Position numbers and translations under genes: made by a program
The notes under the pieces: generated by a model
What the model saw: the letters and a program-made list of their open reading frames with translations, nothing else
Database searches by the model: none
Told to the model about the DNA's origin: nothing
Shown: in pieces, positions 1 to 7,794 of the stretch
Layout of the letters: each line of letters begins with the position of its first letter
Position numbering within the stretch: position 1 is the stretch's first letter
Assembly (NCBI GenBank): GCA_044425705.1
Contig: JAWXVD010000045.1
Location: forward strand, 1 to 24,124
Length of the DNA stretch: 24,124 nt
Source of the DNA: JAWXVD01 sp044425705
GTDB taxonomy: Bacteria; Bacillota; Clostridia; Lachnospirales; Lachnospiraceae
Reading direction: 5' to 3'

Positions 1-1057
1 CTTCACCCATAACAGTTTCACCTTCCATGGAATGCATGTTTTCACTATCGATTTGATAATTCAGCATACTAGATGCCATATACGTAATTTCACCTAGAGT
101 AACATCTGTTACCATATATTCTTTGATAGCATTATATAAGTTTGGTATGGCTGTAATATCTTTCTTTGCTATCACTTTAACTTGATTTGCAAACGCAACT
201 AAATACTGTTTTTGTCTCTCTAGCCTATCACTGGCACTGTCGAAGGTATCAACATCTCTATATTGAATATAGTCATAAGCCATATCCCCTTGTAATAAGA
301 CGGTTGTCCCTTCAATCAATGAGGAATCCTTTGCCGTCATGTCTTCTAAAACTTCTACTTCAACGCCACCTATGATGTCATTGATTTCTGCAATTGCTTC
401 TATATTGATTGCACAATATCCATGAATCGGCAATTGATAAAACAAATTTGAAACTGCTGCAACGCTTCTATTAGCACTGATTTCTTTTCCATCACCATAT
501 CCATATTGCACTGCAATCTGTGCTGTTACATTACCAATAAAATTACCATCTATATCATATTGTTCAATTTCTGTCATGGTATTACGATTGATAGCAATCA
601 ACTCGATTTCTTCTGTACGGGGATTACAAACGGCTAAAAACATGGCATCCGATTGCCCTCCACTAGTACTATCCGTAACCTCTTGAAATCCACCTCTCTT
701 ATCAATTCCAATAACTAAAAATGTTAATATGTCATCATTATAGGCATACACATCGCCTTGATAACGAATCCATCCATCTTCCCACTCTTGTACTTCTTTC
801 TCCTCAAGTGTTTCTACCAATTCCTCTTCTTTCGTTTCCAAAACAGGAAGTTGTTCTTGATTTGTTTCATAGAGACTGGCTTTTCCCTTGCTTAAAACAT
901 AAAATGTCACTATTAAAAAGAACAATATAATTACGAAACCTACTATGAATCTTTTGTCTGTTATGAATTTTTCGACTGATATTTTTTTCTTATATAATAT
1001 GAGTTTTTTATATAATCCAATTATTTTATTGATAATCTTGTCCATAATATTTGGCAT
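1..1057 (-). CDS. LytR-CpsA-Psr (LCP) family glycopolymer ligase, partial (C-terminus outside window)
   Basis: LCP enzymes move lipid-linked glycopolymers onto cell-wall peptidoglycan at the outer membrane face. The frame is open from the start to base 1, giving about 350 residues. There is a basic cytoplasmic N-terminus, one membrane segment (FIVGFVIILFFLIVTFYVL, about residues 32-50), a Glu-rich linker, then the LCP core. Core signatures are FLVIGIDKRGG, SDAMFLAV, the ELIAINRNTM strand and YIQYRDVD followed by SDRLERQKQYL, which holds the conserved Arg cluster. The start is uncertain: ATG at 1057 or in-frame ATG at 1045, neither with a strong ribosome site. Either overlaps the upstream kinase gene, which suggests translational coupling. 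It is the last visible gene of the capsule operon, so the attached polymer is probably the one governed by cpsBCD. The family is clear; the polymer is inferred from context. Confidence 0.88.
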   Translation of the reverse strand, partial: MPNIMDKIINKIIGLYKKLILYKKKISVEKFITDKRFIVGFVIILFFLIVTFYVLSKGKASLYETNQEQLPVLETKEEELVETLEEKEVQEWEDGWIRYQGDVYAYNDDILTFLVIGIDKRGGFQEVTDSTSGGQSDAMFLAVCNPRTEEIELIAINRNTMTEIEQYDIDGNFIGNVTAQIAVQYGYGDGKEISANRSVAAVSNLFYQLPIHGYCAINIEAIAEINDIIGGVEVEVLEDMTAKDSSLIEGTTVLLQGDMAYDYIQYRDVDTFDSASDRLERQKQYLVAFANQVKVIAKKDITAIPNLYNAIKEYMVTDVTLGEITYMASSMLNYQIDSENMHSMEGETVMGE

Positions 1058-1820
1058 AGTATTTACCGTAAACTCCCTTTGTTCCCATATCTACCTTATT
1101 CAAAACAGTACCTAAGATTCTTGCTTCCGCTTTTTCCAATTGATTCTTTACCTTTTCTGCAAATTTATAACTAATCTCTCCTTGTGAAATCACTAGCACC
1201 ACTCCATTGCACTCTTTTGATACAACAGCGCTATCAATTACACTTCCTAATGGTGGTGTATCTATGATCACATAATCATAATGTTCTCTACATGTTTCTA
1301 TTAAATATTTAAAATAAGGTCCACCCAGCAATTCACTAGGATTGGGTGCTACAGGTCCTGCAAATATAGTATGTAATCCTTTGATATTAGTGGTGCATAT
1401 CACTTCCTTTAAATCACATTGCTTACTTAATAAATGTGTCAAACCATATTTCACTTTTTTGGTTTTGTATCTACTTACCAGTACTGATTTTCTTAAATCT
1501 GCATCTACTAAGATCACTCTCTTGCCAGCTTCCGCTATGGATAATGCAAGATTCATTGCCACGCTAGATTTCCCTTCATTTGGGGTACAACTCGTAACCG
1601 ATATGACTTTTACATCACTGCCCATAAACACTAAATTTTCACGTAATGTTTTGTAGGCTTCCTTGGTATGGAAATCCTCTTCTTTATCTATTTCCAAGTT
1701 CACCTGTTGAAATTTATTACTAGATTTTTTATTTTTTGTAATATTATTATCTAATAAAACCACTGATTCATTTAATGATATTTCTTCTATATTACTCGTT
1801 TCGCCTTTTGTAATAGCCAT
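1026..1820 (-). CDS. cpsD: CpsD/CapB-type tyrosine autokinase (BY-kinase)
   Basis: Bacterial tyrosine kinase that works with a CpsC-type membrane activator to control capsule or exopolysaccharide chain synthesis. Visible motifs are Walker A (SCTPNEGKSSVAMNLA), Walker A' (VILVDADLR) and Walker B (YDYVIIDTPPLG). The extreme C-terminus is a tyrosine cluster (YGKYYAKYYGQDYQ), the usual autophosphorylation tail. I chose ATG 1820 because AGAGGGTGG lies about 10 bases upstream; a GTG at 1832 in the same frame would sit on top of that site. It follows cpsC by 37 bases and its end overlaps the LCP gene. The kinase is separate from its membrane activator, the Firmicute arrangement rather than the fused proteobacterial Wzc form. 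Confidence 0.93.
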   Translation of the reverse strand: MAITKGETSNIEEISLNESVVLLDNNITKNKKSSNKFQQVNLEIDKEEDFHTKEAYKTLRENLVFMGSDVKVISVTSCTPNEGKSSVAMNLALSIAEAGKRVILVDADLRKSVLVSRYKTKKVKYGLTHLLSKQCDLKEVICTTNIKGLHTIFAGPVAPNPSELLGGPYFKYLIETCREHYDYVIIDTPPLGSVIDSAVVSKECNGVVLVISQGEISYKFAEKVKNQLEKAEARILGTVLNKVDMGTKGVYGKYYAKYYGQDYQ

Positions 1821-1857
1821 ATAAGTGTCCACCCTCTACTTGCTTTTTATTGATGAT

Positions 1858-2586
1858 TTATTTTCTTTTATTGATCTTCTTTTTAGAATCTTGGCTTTTT
1901 CCCTTTAATGGAATCAATGCTAATGTACTTAATCCTAGATATTTTTCAATATCATCAGCAGTTTTTATGGTGTCATCTAATAAATATTGAATCATAATAA
2001 TGCCAACTACAATGAACATACCTAATAAAATTCCAATTGCTGTCCATTTTAAAATGCTTGGACTGACAGGTTCTGTTGGTAAATTTGCTACATCAATCAC
2101 ATTAACTGCTTCAATTGCCATAACACTTTTAATATGATCTGATGCCACTTCACGAATACAATTGGCTGTTTCCATTGCAATAAATGGACTTTCATCTTCC
2201 ACTGTAATCTCTAATATTCGGGTATTGTCTGGTGTGGTAATTGTGACTTTTTCTAATAAATCTTCATAGTCAATTCCTAAGTTCAAGGTATCTTCCACTG
2301 CCTCTAATACATATCGACTTTGTACCAATTCCACATAGTCAGTTGTTAATTGTGTTCCTAATTGCAAATCACTATAGGTAACTGTTGTACTATCTTGCAT
2401 ATTTAAAATATAAATTTTAGTAGTAGATTCAAACATTGGTGAAATCACATAACTACTTAATGCAAATCCCATACTTCCACAAATAATTCCTATTAAAATA
2501 ATGAGCCAAGCTTTGCTCCATAACAGTAAAAAAACTTCCTTCAAATCAATTTCTATCTCGTCTGACTGATTGTAACCCTGTTCCAT
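1858..2586 (-). CDS. cpsC: CpsC/Wzz-type chain-length determinant and kinase activator
   Basis: Membrane protein of the polysaccharide co-polymerase family, which sets chain length and activates the CpsD kinase through its cytoplasmic tail. It has a short acidic N-terminus, a first membrane segment (AWLIILIGIICGSMGFAL, about residues 25-42), an extracytoplasmic region, the Pro-rich entry (LPTEPVSPSIL) typical of Wzz proteins before the second membrane segment (about residues 178-203), and a basic tail ending KKKINKRK. ATG 2586 is preferred because GGGG lies 6 bases upstream; an in-frame ATG at 2598 directly abuts AAAAAGG. It lies 34 bases after cpsB and 37 bases before cpsD, so one transcript is likely. 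Confidence 0.88.
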   Translation of the reverse strand: MEQGYNQSDEIEIDLKEVFLLLWSKAWLIILIGIICGSMGFALSSYVISPMFESTTKIYILNMQDSTTVTYSDLQLGTQLTTDYVELVQSRYVLEAVEDTLNLGIDYEDLLEKVTITTPDNTRILEITVEDESPFIAMETANCIREVASDHIKSVMAIEAVNVIDVANLPTEPVSPSILKWTAIGILLGMFIVVGIIMIQYLLDDTIKTADDIEKYLGLSTLALIPLKGKSQDSKKKINKRK

Positions 2587-2620
2587 TTGCAACCCCATCC
2601 TTTTTATCTTTTCATGTCAT

Positions 2621-3334
2621 TTATTCAAATAATTTTTTGCCATTTTCGTAAAATAACTTACTTGCATACTCTTTTCCATACCATTTAGAAATATATTTTT
2701 CGCATTTCTTAAGCATAATTTTTCTTTTTCTTAAATCATGTGCATCAGTGGCAACATAATCCACCAATTGATTTTTTAACATGTATTTTGTGTATATCTT
2801 TTCTTTTCTACCAAATTTACCTAATACACTACCTGCATTTACCTGTATCAACACATCTCGTTCTTTTATTTCCTGCATACGCTCTTTTTTATGAAATAAA
2901 CAAGGATATCTCTCTGCATGTGCCAAGATAGGGATATATCCCCCACTAGACAAGTCATATAATCCTTTTAGCATGTATTGAAAATCAACCTTATTATGAA
3001 ATTCTACTAAAAGATAAGAGGAATGATTGAGTGAAATCATTTTTCCTTGTTTTAAATAGGAAAGCAAGTCATGTTCATAATAAATTTCCATTCCTAATTT
3101 TAATTGAATTGGAATTTTTTCTTCCAATACTCTTTTTTCTAATTCTGCAAAAGAAGCATTCACATCTTCCAATGAAATTAATTTACCGTGATACCGACTA
3201 TGTGGCGTCAACATCAAGTATTTCACTTCATTCTCTACCGCTTCATAGAGCATAGCAACAGACTCTTCCATGCTTTTAGCACCATCATCTACACGTGGCA
3301 AAATATGATTATGTATATCTACAAATTCGCTCAT
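2621..3334 (-). CDS. cpsB: CpsB/CapC-type PHP tyrosine-protein phosphatase
   Basis: Metal-dependent PHP-fold phosphatase that removes phosphate from the CpsD tyrosine tail. Signatures are DIHNHILPRVDDGA with the HxH metal ligands near the N-terminus, LTPHSRYH, a Glu in LKLGMEIYYEHD, LAHAERYP and a C-terminal ATDAHD. The start at ATG 3334 has AAGGGAG about 6 bases upstream and gives 237 residues, close to the family norm. The same frame stays open upstream to 3430, adding up to 32 codons (NGEITDAEYENLF and on), but that stretch falls largely in a dispersed repeat element and is probably leader. First gene of the cpsB-cpsC-cpsD-LCP operon. Confidence 0.92.
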   Translation of the reverse strand: MSEFVDIHNHILPRVDDGAKSMEESVAMLYEAVENEVKYLMLTPHSRYHGKLISLEDVNASFAELEKRVLEEKIPIQLKLGMEIYYEHDLLSYLKQGKMISLNHSSYLLVEFHNKVDFQYMLKGLYDLSSGGYIPILAHAERYPCLFHKKERMQEIKERDVLIQVNAGSVLGKFGRKEKIYTKYMLKNQLVDYVATDAHDLRKRKIMLKKCEKYISKWYGKEYASKLFYENGKKLFE

Positions 3335-3365
3335 AGCTCTCCCTTGTAAGAATTTATTTATAACT

Positions 3366-3440
3366 GAGGCTAAAAATAAATTTTCATACTCAGCATCTGT
3401 GATTTCCCCATTGCAAATAAGTGAAATCACTGGACTTAGT
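3366..3440 (-). repeat. Dispersed palindromic element, copy A (leader of cpsB)
   Basis: Read on the minus strand this begins AAGTCCAGTGATTTCAC and continues through GAAATCACAGATGCTGAG to AAAATTTATTTTTAGCC. My hand alignment to the copy at 15058-15133 shows about 61 of 76 positions identical with one single-base gap. Inverted arms AGTGATTTC and GAAATCAC (16 bases apart) can pair. It lies between the cps control region and the cpsB ribosome site, so it would be in the 5' leader of the operon mRNA. Confidence 0.75.
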
Positions 3441-3552
3441 TGTGAAATGTTTTAAGTTTTATCCCAAATCATAATATAGTCTTTATCAATCTTTTTTATA
3501 CGATTTATTATGTTTATCAATATTTCATATTATATATAACCGAGTTCATACT

Positions 3553-3606
3553 ACCATAGTTTTAACATAAATACAATACTATAGTCACTTTTTACATTAC
3601 TATAGT
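3553..3606. promoter_or_regulatory. Repeated ACTATAGT boxes between XRE regulator and cps operon (putative operators)
   Basis: The self-complementary octamer ACTATAGT occurs at 3578-3585 and 3599-3606, exactly 21 bp apart (two helical turns). A one-mismatch version, ACCATAGT, lies at 3553-3560. They sit just upstream of the proposed -35 of the XRE gene, in a stretch shared with the divergent cps operon. Short palindromes in helical phase are typical of XRE-family binding sites; assignment to the adjacent regulator is inferred. For the gene-free stretch 3335-3659 as a whole: repeat copy A, these boxes and the XRE promoter are all I see. Confidence 0.5.
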
Positions 3607-3609
3607 GCG

Positions 3610-3638
3610 TTGTACCATTGCTTTAATACCTATATAGT
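3610..3638 (+). promoter_or_regulatory. Putative sigma-A promoter of XRE regulator
   Basis: TTGTAC at 3610-3615 and TATAGT at 3633-3638 are separated by 17 bp, followed by an AAGGAG ribosome site at 3647-3652. The -35 starts 4 bp after the second ACTATAGT box, so a bound regulator would abut or block polymerase. Confidence 0.4.
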
Positions 3639-3659
3639 CATATAAAAAGGAGTGTTTTG

Positions 3660-3965
3660 ATGAGTGAACTATCAATTTTATTAGGAAAAAAAATAAGAAC
3701 TTTAAGAGCTGAAAAAGACATAACACAAGAAACATTAGCGGAATTAGCTGATTTGAATACGACTTACATCGGTCAGATTGAACGTGGCATGAAAAGTCCC
3801 ACCTTAGATACTTTAGGTAAAATATCCAATGCATTCGAAATTACTCCCGCTGAACTTTTAACCTTTACTTCACATACTCATACGACCCAATATGAGTTAG
3901 CATTAAGACAATTACTGTTAGAATATACTGAAAAAATTAAAGCTTTGAATCATACTGATTTATAA
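3660..3965 (+). CDS. XRE-family helix-turn-helix regulator
   Basis: A 101-residue DNA-binding protein. Residues about 6-64 form a standard Cro/C1-type HTH: GKKIRTLRAEKDITQETLAE, then LADLNTTYIGQIERG as turn and recognition helix, and SPTLDTLGKISNAFEITPAEL. The C-terminal 30 residues (ALRQLLLEYTEKIKAL) look helical and could dimerise. ATG 3660 is preferred, with GGAG 7 bases upstream; an in-frame TTG at 3657 is less likely. It is transcribed away from the cps operon across a region with ACTATAGT boxes, suggesting autoregulation and control of cps. It resembles small SinR-like repressors in size, but I do not claim orthology. Confidence 0.85.
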   Translation: MSELSILLGKKIRTLRAEKDITQETLAELADLNTTYIGQIERGMKSPTLDTLGKISNAFEITPAELLTFTSHTHTTQYELALRQLLLEYTEKIKALNHTDL

Positions 3966-4048
3966 ATATAAGAAGCTCTCTGATAGATAATCTGATGAAA
4001 AATAGAATAAATAGTTATAGAACAATTTTATTACAAAATAAAAAAAAG

Positions 4049-4095
4049 AAAATCGAAGTCATTTACATGAATAAATTCTTCGATTTCCCTTTTTA
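4049..4095. terminator. Bidirectional intrinsic terminator between XRE gene and icd
   Basis: AAATCGAAG (4050-4058) pairs with CTTCGATTT (4078-4086), and the interior adds ATTTA/TAAAT, giving a long stem with a short loop. On the plus strand CCCTTTTTATTT follows; on the minus strand a run of T (TTTTCTTTTTTTT) follows. It can end both the regulator and the convergent isocitrate dehydrogenase transcript. Confidence 0.8.
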
Positions 4096-4154
4096 TTTAA
4101 AATATCTTAATAACAATAGAACTTTCAACCTATCGCTGAATAGTTACGTTGTTT

Positions 4155-5360
4155 CTATAAAGCACTTAATGTTTTACGAATTTCTTTAATAAAGTCACCG
4201 CTATTTAATACTGTTACATCTGTTAACGATGTAATCAATGCCAAATCTTTTGTCATTTTTCCTGCTTCAATGGTAGATAATGTTGCTTTTTCTAATTTAT
4301 CTGCAAATTCCATCAATTCTGGGATACTGTCTAATTCGCCACGTTTTCTCAATGCACCTGTCCATGCAAAAATCGTCGCTACTGAATTTGTAGAAGTTTC
4401 TTCTCCTGCTAAATGTTTGTAATAATGTCTTTGTACTGTTCCATGCGCTGCTTCATATTCATAAACACCTGTAGGTGAAACCAATACAGATGTCATCATT
4501 GCAAGTGAACCAAACGCTGATGAAACCATATCACTCATAACATCACCATCATAGTTTTTACAAGCCCAAATAAATCCGCCTTTCGCCTTCATTACACGTG
4601 CTACTGCATCATCAATCAATGTATAGAAATATTCAATGCCTAAGGCTTCAAATTTTTCTTTATATTCTGCTTCATAAATGTCAGCAAAGATATCTTTAAA
4701 GGTATGGTCATATTTTTTTGAAATAGTATCTTTTGTAGAGAACCATAAATCTTGTTTTAAATCAATTGCATAGTTGAAACAAGCTCTTGCAAAACTAGAA
4801 ATTGATTCTTCCGTATTGTGGATACCTTGTAAAATACCAGGTCCTTTAAATGTATGAATCACTTCTTTTGTTACTGTGCCGTCTTCTGCTGTAAATACTA
4901 ATTCTGCTGTTCCTGATGTAGGTACTTTAATTTCTGTATTTTTATAAACATCACCATAAGCATGACGCGCCAATGTAATTGGCTCTACCCAGTTTCTTAC
5001 ACAAGGTTCGATCCCTTTTACTACGATAGGTGTTCTAAATACAGTACCATCTAAAATGGAACGGATAGTACCATTAGGACTCTTCCACATTTCTTTCAGA
5101 TTATACTCTGGCATTCTAGCAGCGTTAGGTGTAATCGTTGCACATTTTACAGCCACACCATATTTGATGGTAGCCTCTGCTGAATCTACAGTTACCTTAT
5201 CATCTGTTTCATTACGATAGTCTAAACCCAAATCATAATATTCCGTTTTTAAATCAATAAAAGGTAGTAATAATTCATCCTTAATCATGGTCCAGAGAAT
5301 CCTTGTCATTTCATCTCCATCCATCTCCACTAATGGTGTTGTCATTTTAATTTTTTCCAT
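4155..5360 (-). CDS. icd: NADP-dependent isocitrate dehydrogenase, eukaryote-like homodimeric class
   Basis: Oxidatively decarboxylates isocitrate to 2-oxoglutarate. The 401-residue sequence belongs to the dimeric class that includes human IDH1, not the E. coli Icd class. Visible are the substrate loop (SPNGTIR at residues 94-100), ARHAYGD with Arg at residue 132 (the same number as human IDH1 Arg132), the catalytic Lys region (STKDTISKKYD), metal-binding Asp residues in FIWACKNYDGDVMSD, and the NADP loop HGTVQRHYYKHLAGEETSTN, whose Arg-His pair marks NADP preference. The start at 5360 has AAGGGACGGG somewhat far upstream; the in-frame Met at residue 6 would also leave the fold intact. It lies 112 bases after the GntR gene and ends facing a bidirectional terminator. 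With Re-citrate synthase it forms two of the three steps from oxaloacetate to 2-oxoglutarate; aconitase is not in the window. Confidence 0.96.
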   Translation of the reverse strand: MEKIKMTTPLVEMDGDEMTRILWTMIKDELLLPFIDLKTEYYDLGLDYRNETDDKVTVDSAEATIKYGVAVKCATITPNAARMPEYNLKEMWKSPNGTIRSILDGTVFRTPIVVKGIEPCVRNWVEPITLARHAYGDVYKNTEIKVPTSGTAELVFTAEDGTVTKEVIHTFKGPGILQGIHNTEESISSFARACFNYAIDLKQDLWFSTKDTISKKYDHTFKDIFADIYEAEYKEKFEALGIEYFYTLIDDAVARVMKAKGGFIWACKNYDGDVMSDMVSSAFGSLAMMTSVLVSPTGVYEYEAAHGTVQRHYYKHLAGEETSTNSVATIFAWTGALRKRGELDSIPELMEFADKLEKATLSTIEAGKMTKDLALITSLTDVTVLNSGDFIKEIRKTLSAL

Positions 5361-5472
5361 CTTAAAACCCGTCCCTTCTTGTCAGTCTTGTAGCTTGTAA
5401 TCATTTTATTTTAAGTAAGCATTTGCCAAAAAAGCAAAGTGCCAGTTAAAAAACTTATTTCTCATTCGCTAA

Positions 5473-6183
5473 TTAACTCTTCTCACTCTGTTCTAAATCA
5501 GTGGCATAAGCCTCATAAAGTCCATTTACTTCCATATTTCTAAAAGCATTTAGTACATGTTGGTTTGCTAATTGCTCTGCTTTTACCGCATCTTTTTCTT
5601 TAATTGCTTCCATAATTAATTTATGTTCTTTATTAGATTGGGCACTACGCACATCTTGTGCTAATGTTTTTTTGCGCACCCGTAGAACATACTCATGAAA
5701 ATCTCGAAGTTGATGTTGTAACATTTTGCTATTACATGCTTTATATAGAATTTCGTGAAATCCATTGTCAAGTTCCGTTAATTGTTCCCCATGACCTTTT
5801 TTTGCATGAAATTCAGAGAGATAAATATTTTCTTCCATCTCTTCCATTTGCTCTTTTGTGATATGTTCTGTAGCCCATCTGGCACATAGTCCTTCTAATA
5901 AGGAACGCATCACATAGATATCTTTTACATCCTGTACTGTAATTCCTGTTACATAGGCACCTTTATTGGGAATGATTTGGATCAATCCCGCTAATTCTAA
6001 TTGCCGAAAAGCTTCCCTTACTGGAGTTCTACTAACACCTAACTCTTCCCCGATAGCAACTTCTTTTAATTCCTCATTGTCTTTGTATTTGCCACTTAAG
6101 ATATCTTCACGAATCTTATGAAATACACGTCCTCTTAATGAAAATTTGTCAGTCACTTCATTTTTCACATTATAACCGCTCAT
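5473..6183 (-). CDS. GntR-family regulator, FadR/FCD subfamily
   Basis: A 236-residue transcription factor. The N-terminal winged helix (about residues 15-80) has the diagnostic ELGVSRTPVREAFRQLELAG recognition segment and the wing IIPNKGAYVTGI. The C-terminal FCD domain (about 85-220) shows Asp and His candidates for a metal/ligand site (ELDNGFHEIL, EHKLIMEAI, ANQHVLNAF). Its ATG follows the stop codon of the Re-citrate synthase gene without a gap (TAAATG), so the two are translationally coupled. FCD regulators usually sense small carboxylic acids; citrate, 2-oxoglutarate or a related acid would suit the neighbours, but this is inferred. Its likely operator is the TTGTATACAA-centred palindrome at 7687-7718. 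Confidence 0.92.
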   Translation of the reverse strand: MSGYNVKNEVTDKFSLRGRVFHKIREDILSGKYKDNEELKEVAIGEELGVSRTPVREAFRQLELAGLIQIIPNKGAYVTGITVQDVKDIYVMRSLLEGLCARWATEHITKEQMEEMEENIYLSEFHAKKGHGEQLTELDNGFHEILYKACNSKMLQHQLRDFHEYVLRVRKKTLAQDVRSAQSNKEHKLIMEAIKEKDAVKAEQLANQHVLNAFRNMEVNGLYEAYATDLEQSEKS

Positions 6184-7605
6184 TTATTTTCTCTTTTCTA
6201 AAATAATACCTAACTTTTTGCAATTCTTCTGTATTTCTTCAATCAACTCTTTATCTGTTAAAACTGTAACACGTCCATATGCATATTCCCCATCTACCCA
6301 TTCTTTCACTGCAAGAACTAATGGTTCATTTTTACTAATCTGCTCATCAATTGGTAATTGATAGTACGTATTAATCCAATGTGCGATACCTGCTACACCT
6401 GAGGTATTGGACACTGCACAGAGAACTGGTCGATTTAAAAATTTCTCTGTATCAAATATATTATAAATCTCTTCATTTTTCAAGAGTCCATCTGCATGAA
6501 TTCCTGCTCTCGTAACATTAAAATTACTTCCAACAAATGGCGTTCTTGATGGAATATGCTCTCCGATAACATTTTCATAGTATTCTGCTAGCTCAGTGAT
6601 CACCGTGGTATCCATTCCATTCAAATGACCTTTTAACTGTGCATATTCAAAGACCATGGCTTCCAATGGTGTATTTCCTGTTCGTTCACCAATACCAAAT
6701 AAGGAGGTATTGACACCTGCACAGCCGTATAACCAAGCTGTCGTAGAATTTGAAACTGCTTTATAAAAATCATTATGACCATGAAATTCAATCAGTTCTT
6801 GTGGAATTCCACCATGTGTATGCATTGCATATATGATACCTTGTATACTTCTAGGAATTACTGCACCAGCATAGTTTACCCCATATCCCATAGTATCACA
6901 AGCCCTAACTTTAATTGGAATCTTATATTCTTCCATAAGTTTCATTAATTCTAAACAAAATGGCACTACATATCCATAAATGTCTGCTCTTGTAATATCT
7001 TCCAAGTGACATCTTGGACTAATACCCTCGTCTAGACAGGATTTAATAATACTAATATAATGATCCATGGCTTGTCTTCTTGTCATTTTTAATTTCATAA
7101 AAATATGATAATCAGAACAACTTACCAGAATTCCTGTTTCTTTCATGCCAATCTCTTTTACTAATAAAAAATCTTCTTTTGTAGCACGAATCCAACTAGT
7201 TACCTCTGGAAATTGATATCCTCTTTCCATACATTTATAAACAGCATCTCTATCCTTTTTGCTATATAAGAAAAATTCACTGGCACGAATCATACCATTA
7301 GAACCACCCAACTTATGTAAATAATCATAAATGGTTACAATTTGTTCTGTTGTATAAGGTGCTCTAGATTGTTGTCCGTCACGAAATGTGGTATCTGTTA
7401 TCCAGATATCTTTTGGCATGTTATGAGGTACTATTCTATCATTAAATGGAATTTTAGGTACTTCAGAATAAGGAAACATAGTCCTAAATACATTGGGCTT
7501 TTGTACATCATCTAAAATATACATATGCTCTTCTATTTCTAATAAGTTATTCTTTTCATTCATCCCAATAGGACGGTCTGCAAATATATTATCTACTGTT
7601 GTCAT
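6184..7605 (-). CDS. Re-type citrate synthase (isopropylmalate/homocitrate synthase fold)
   Basis: Predicted to condense acetyl-CoA and oxaloacetate to citrate with Re stereochemistry, using a DRE-TIM barrel unrelated to ordinary Si-citrate synthase. The barrel starts with ITDTTFRDGQQSRAPYT (the family has DTTxRDGxQ), contains CHLEDITRAD, and carries the metal motif EFHGHND. The LeuA-like C-terminal half is present (SRTPFVGSNFNVTRAGIHADG). The start at ATG 7605 has GGAGGAG 4 bases upstream and gives 473 residues; the open frame reaches 7650. Such genes are often annotated as 2-isopropylmalate synthase, but no leucine gene is nearby and the operon partner is isocitrate dehydrogenase, which supports the citrate role. 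Homocitrate or isopropylmalate synthesis cannot be excluded from sequence alone. Confidence 0.82.
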   Translation of the reverse strand: MTTVDNIFADRPIGMNEKNNLLEIEEHMYILDDVQKPNVFRTMFPYSEVPKIPFNDRIVPHNMPKDIWITDTTFRDGQQSRAPYTTEQIVTIYDYLHKLGGSNGMIRASEFFLYSKKDRDAVYKCMERGYQFPEVTSWIRATKEDFLLVKEIGMKETGILVSCSDYHIFMKLKMTRRQAMDHYISIIKSCLDEGISPRCHLEDITRADIYGYVVPFCLELMKLMEEYKIPIKVRACDTMGYGVNYAGAVIPRSIQGIIYAMHTHGGIPQELIEFHGHNDFYKAVSNSTTAWLYGCAGVNTSLFGIGERTGNTPLEAMVFEYAQLKGHLNGMDTTVITELAEYYENVIGEHIPSRTPFVGSNFNVTRAGIHADGLLKNEEIYNIFDTEKFLNRPVLCAVSNTSGVAGIAHWINTYYQLPIDEQISKNEPLVLAVKEWVDGEYAYGRVTVLTDKELIEEIQKNCKKLGIILEKRK

Positions 7606-7686
7606 AATCTCCTCCATTTCGAAGCGTTTACCCCGTGAAACATAAGCCACTTCAAAATAATTTTTACTTTATTTATCTGAATCGTT

Positions 7687-7725
7687 TGCATGTATGATTG
7701 TATACAATTATACATGCATTGTCAA
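7687..7725 (-). promoter_or_regulatory. Promoter of the citrate synthase operon overlapped by a 32-bp palindromic operator
   Basis: On the minus strand TTGACA (7720-7725) and TACAAT (7697-7702) are 17 bp apart, a near-consensus sigma-A promoter. The spacer and -10 lie in a palindrome at 7687-7718: TGCATGTAT-G-ATTGTA meets its mirror TACAAT-T-ATACATGCA, with 15 of 16 base pairs matching. The core TTGTATACAA is a known pattern for FCD-type GntR operators. The GntR gene is the second gene of the same transcript, so autorepression is expected. Confidence 0.75.
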
Positions 7726-7737
7726 GCTCCTTTTTTT

Positions 7738-7776
7738 CAAAAATTTAAGCGCTATAGTTTACACTATAACGCTTAA
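7738..7776 (-). terminator. Intrinsic terminator downstream of yaaA
   Basis: TTAAGCGCTATAGT (7745-7758) pairs with ACTATAACGCTTAA (7763-7776), 13 of 14 positions, with a 4-base loop. On the minus strand a T-rich tract (AAATTTTTG) follows, so it ends the yaaA transcript before the citrate synthase promoter. Confidence 0.7.
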
Positions 7777-7794
7777 TTAAATTTTTATATGTTA

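Noticed and set aside
187..375. Plus-strand open frames at 187-375 and 721-930
   Set aside because: Both lie opposite the LCP gene, which shows clear protein family signatures in the minus frame; the plus-strand products are low-complexity and lack ribosome sites.
3592..3834. Minus-strand 80-residue frame
   Set aside because: Runs antisense through the XRE HTH coding region and its promoter; no family features.
3995..4189. Plus-strand 64-residue frame
   Set aside because: Contains the terminator hairpin and overlaps the end of isocitrate dehydrogenase; no ribosome site.
7745..7776. TATAGT and ACTATA arms as a further XRE operator site
   Set aside because: They are the arms of the yaaA terminator stem, which explains their symmetry.
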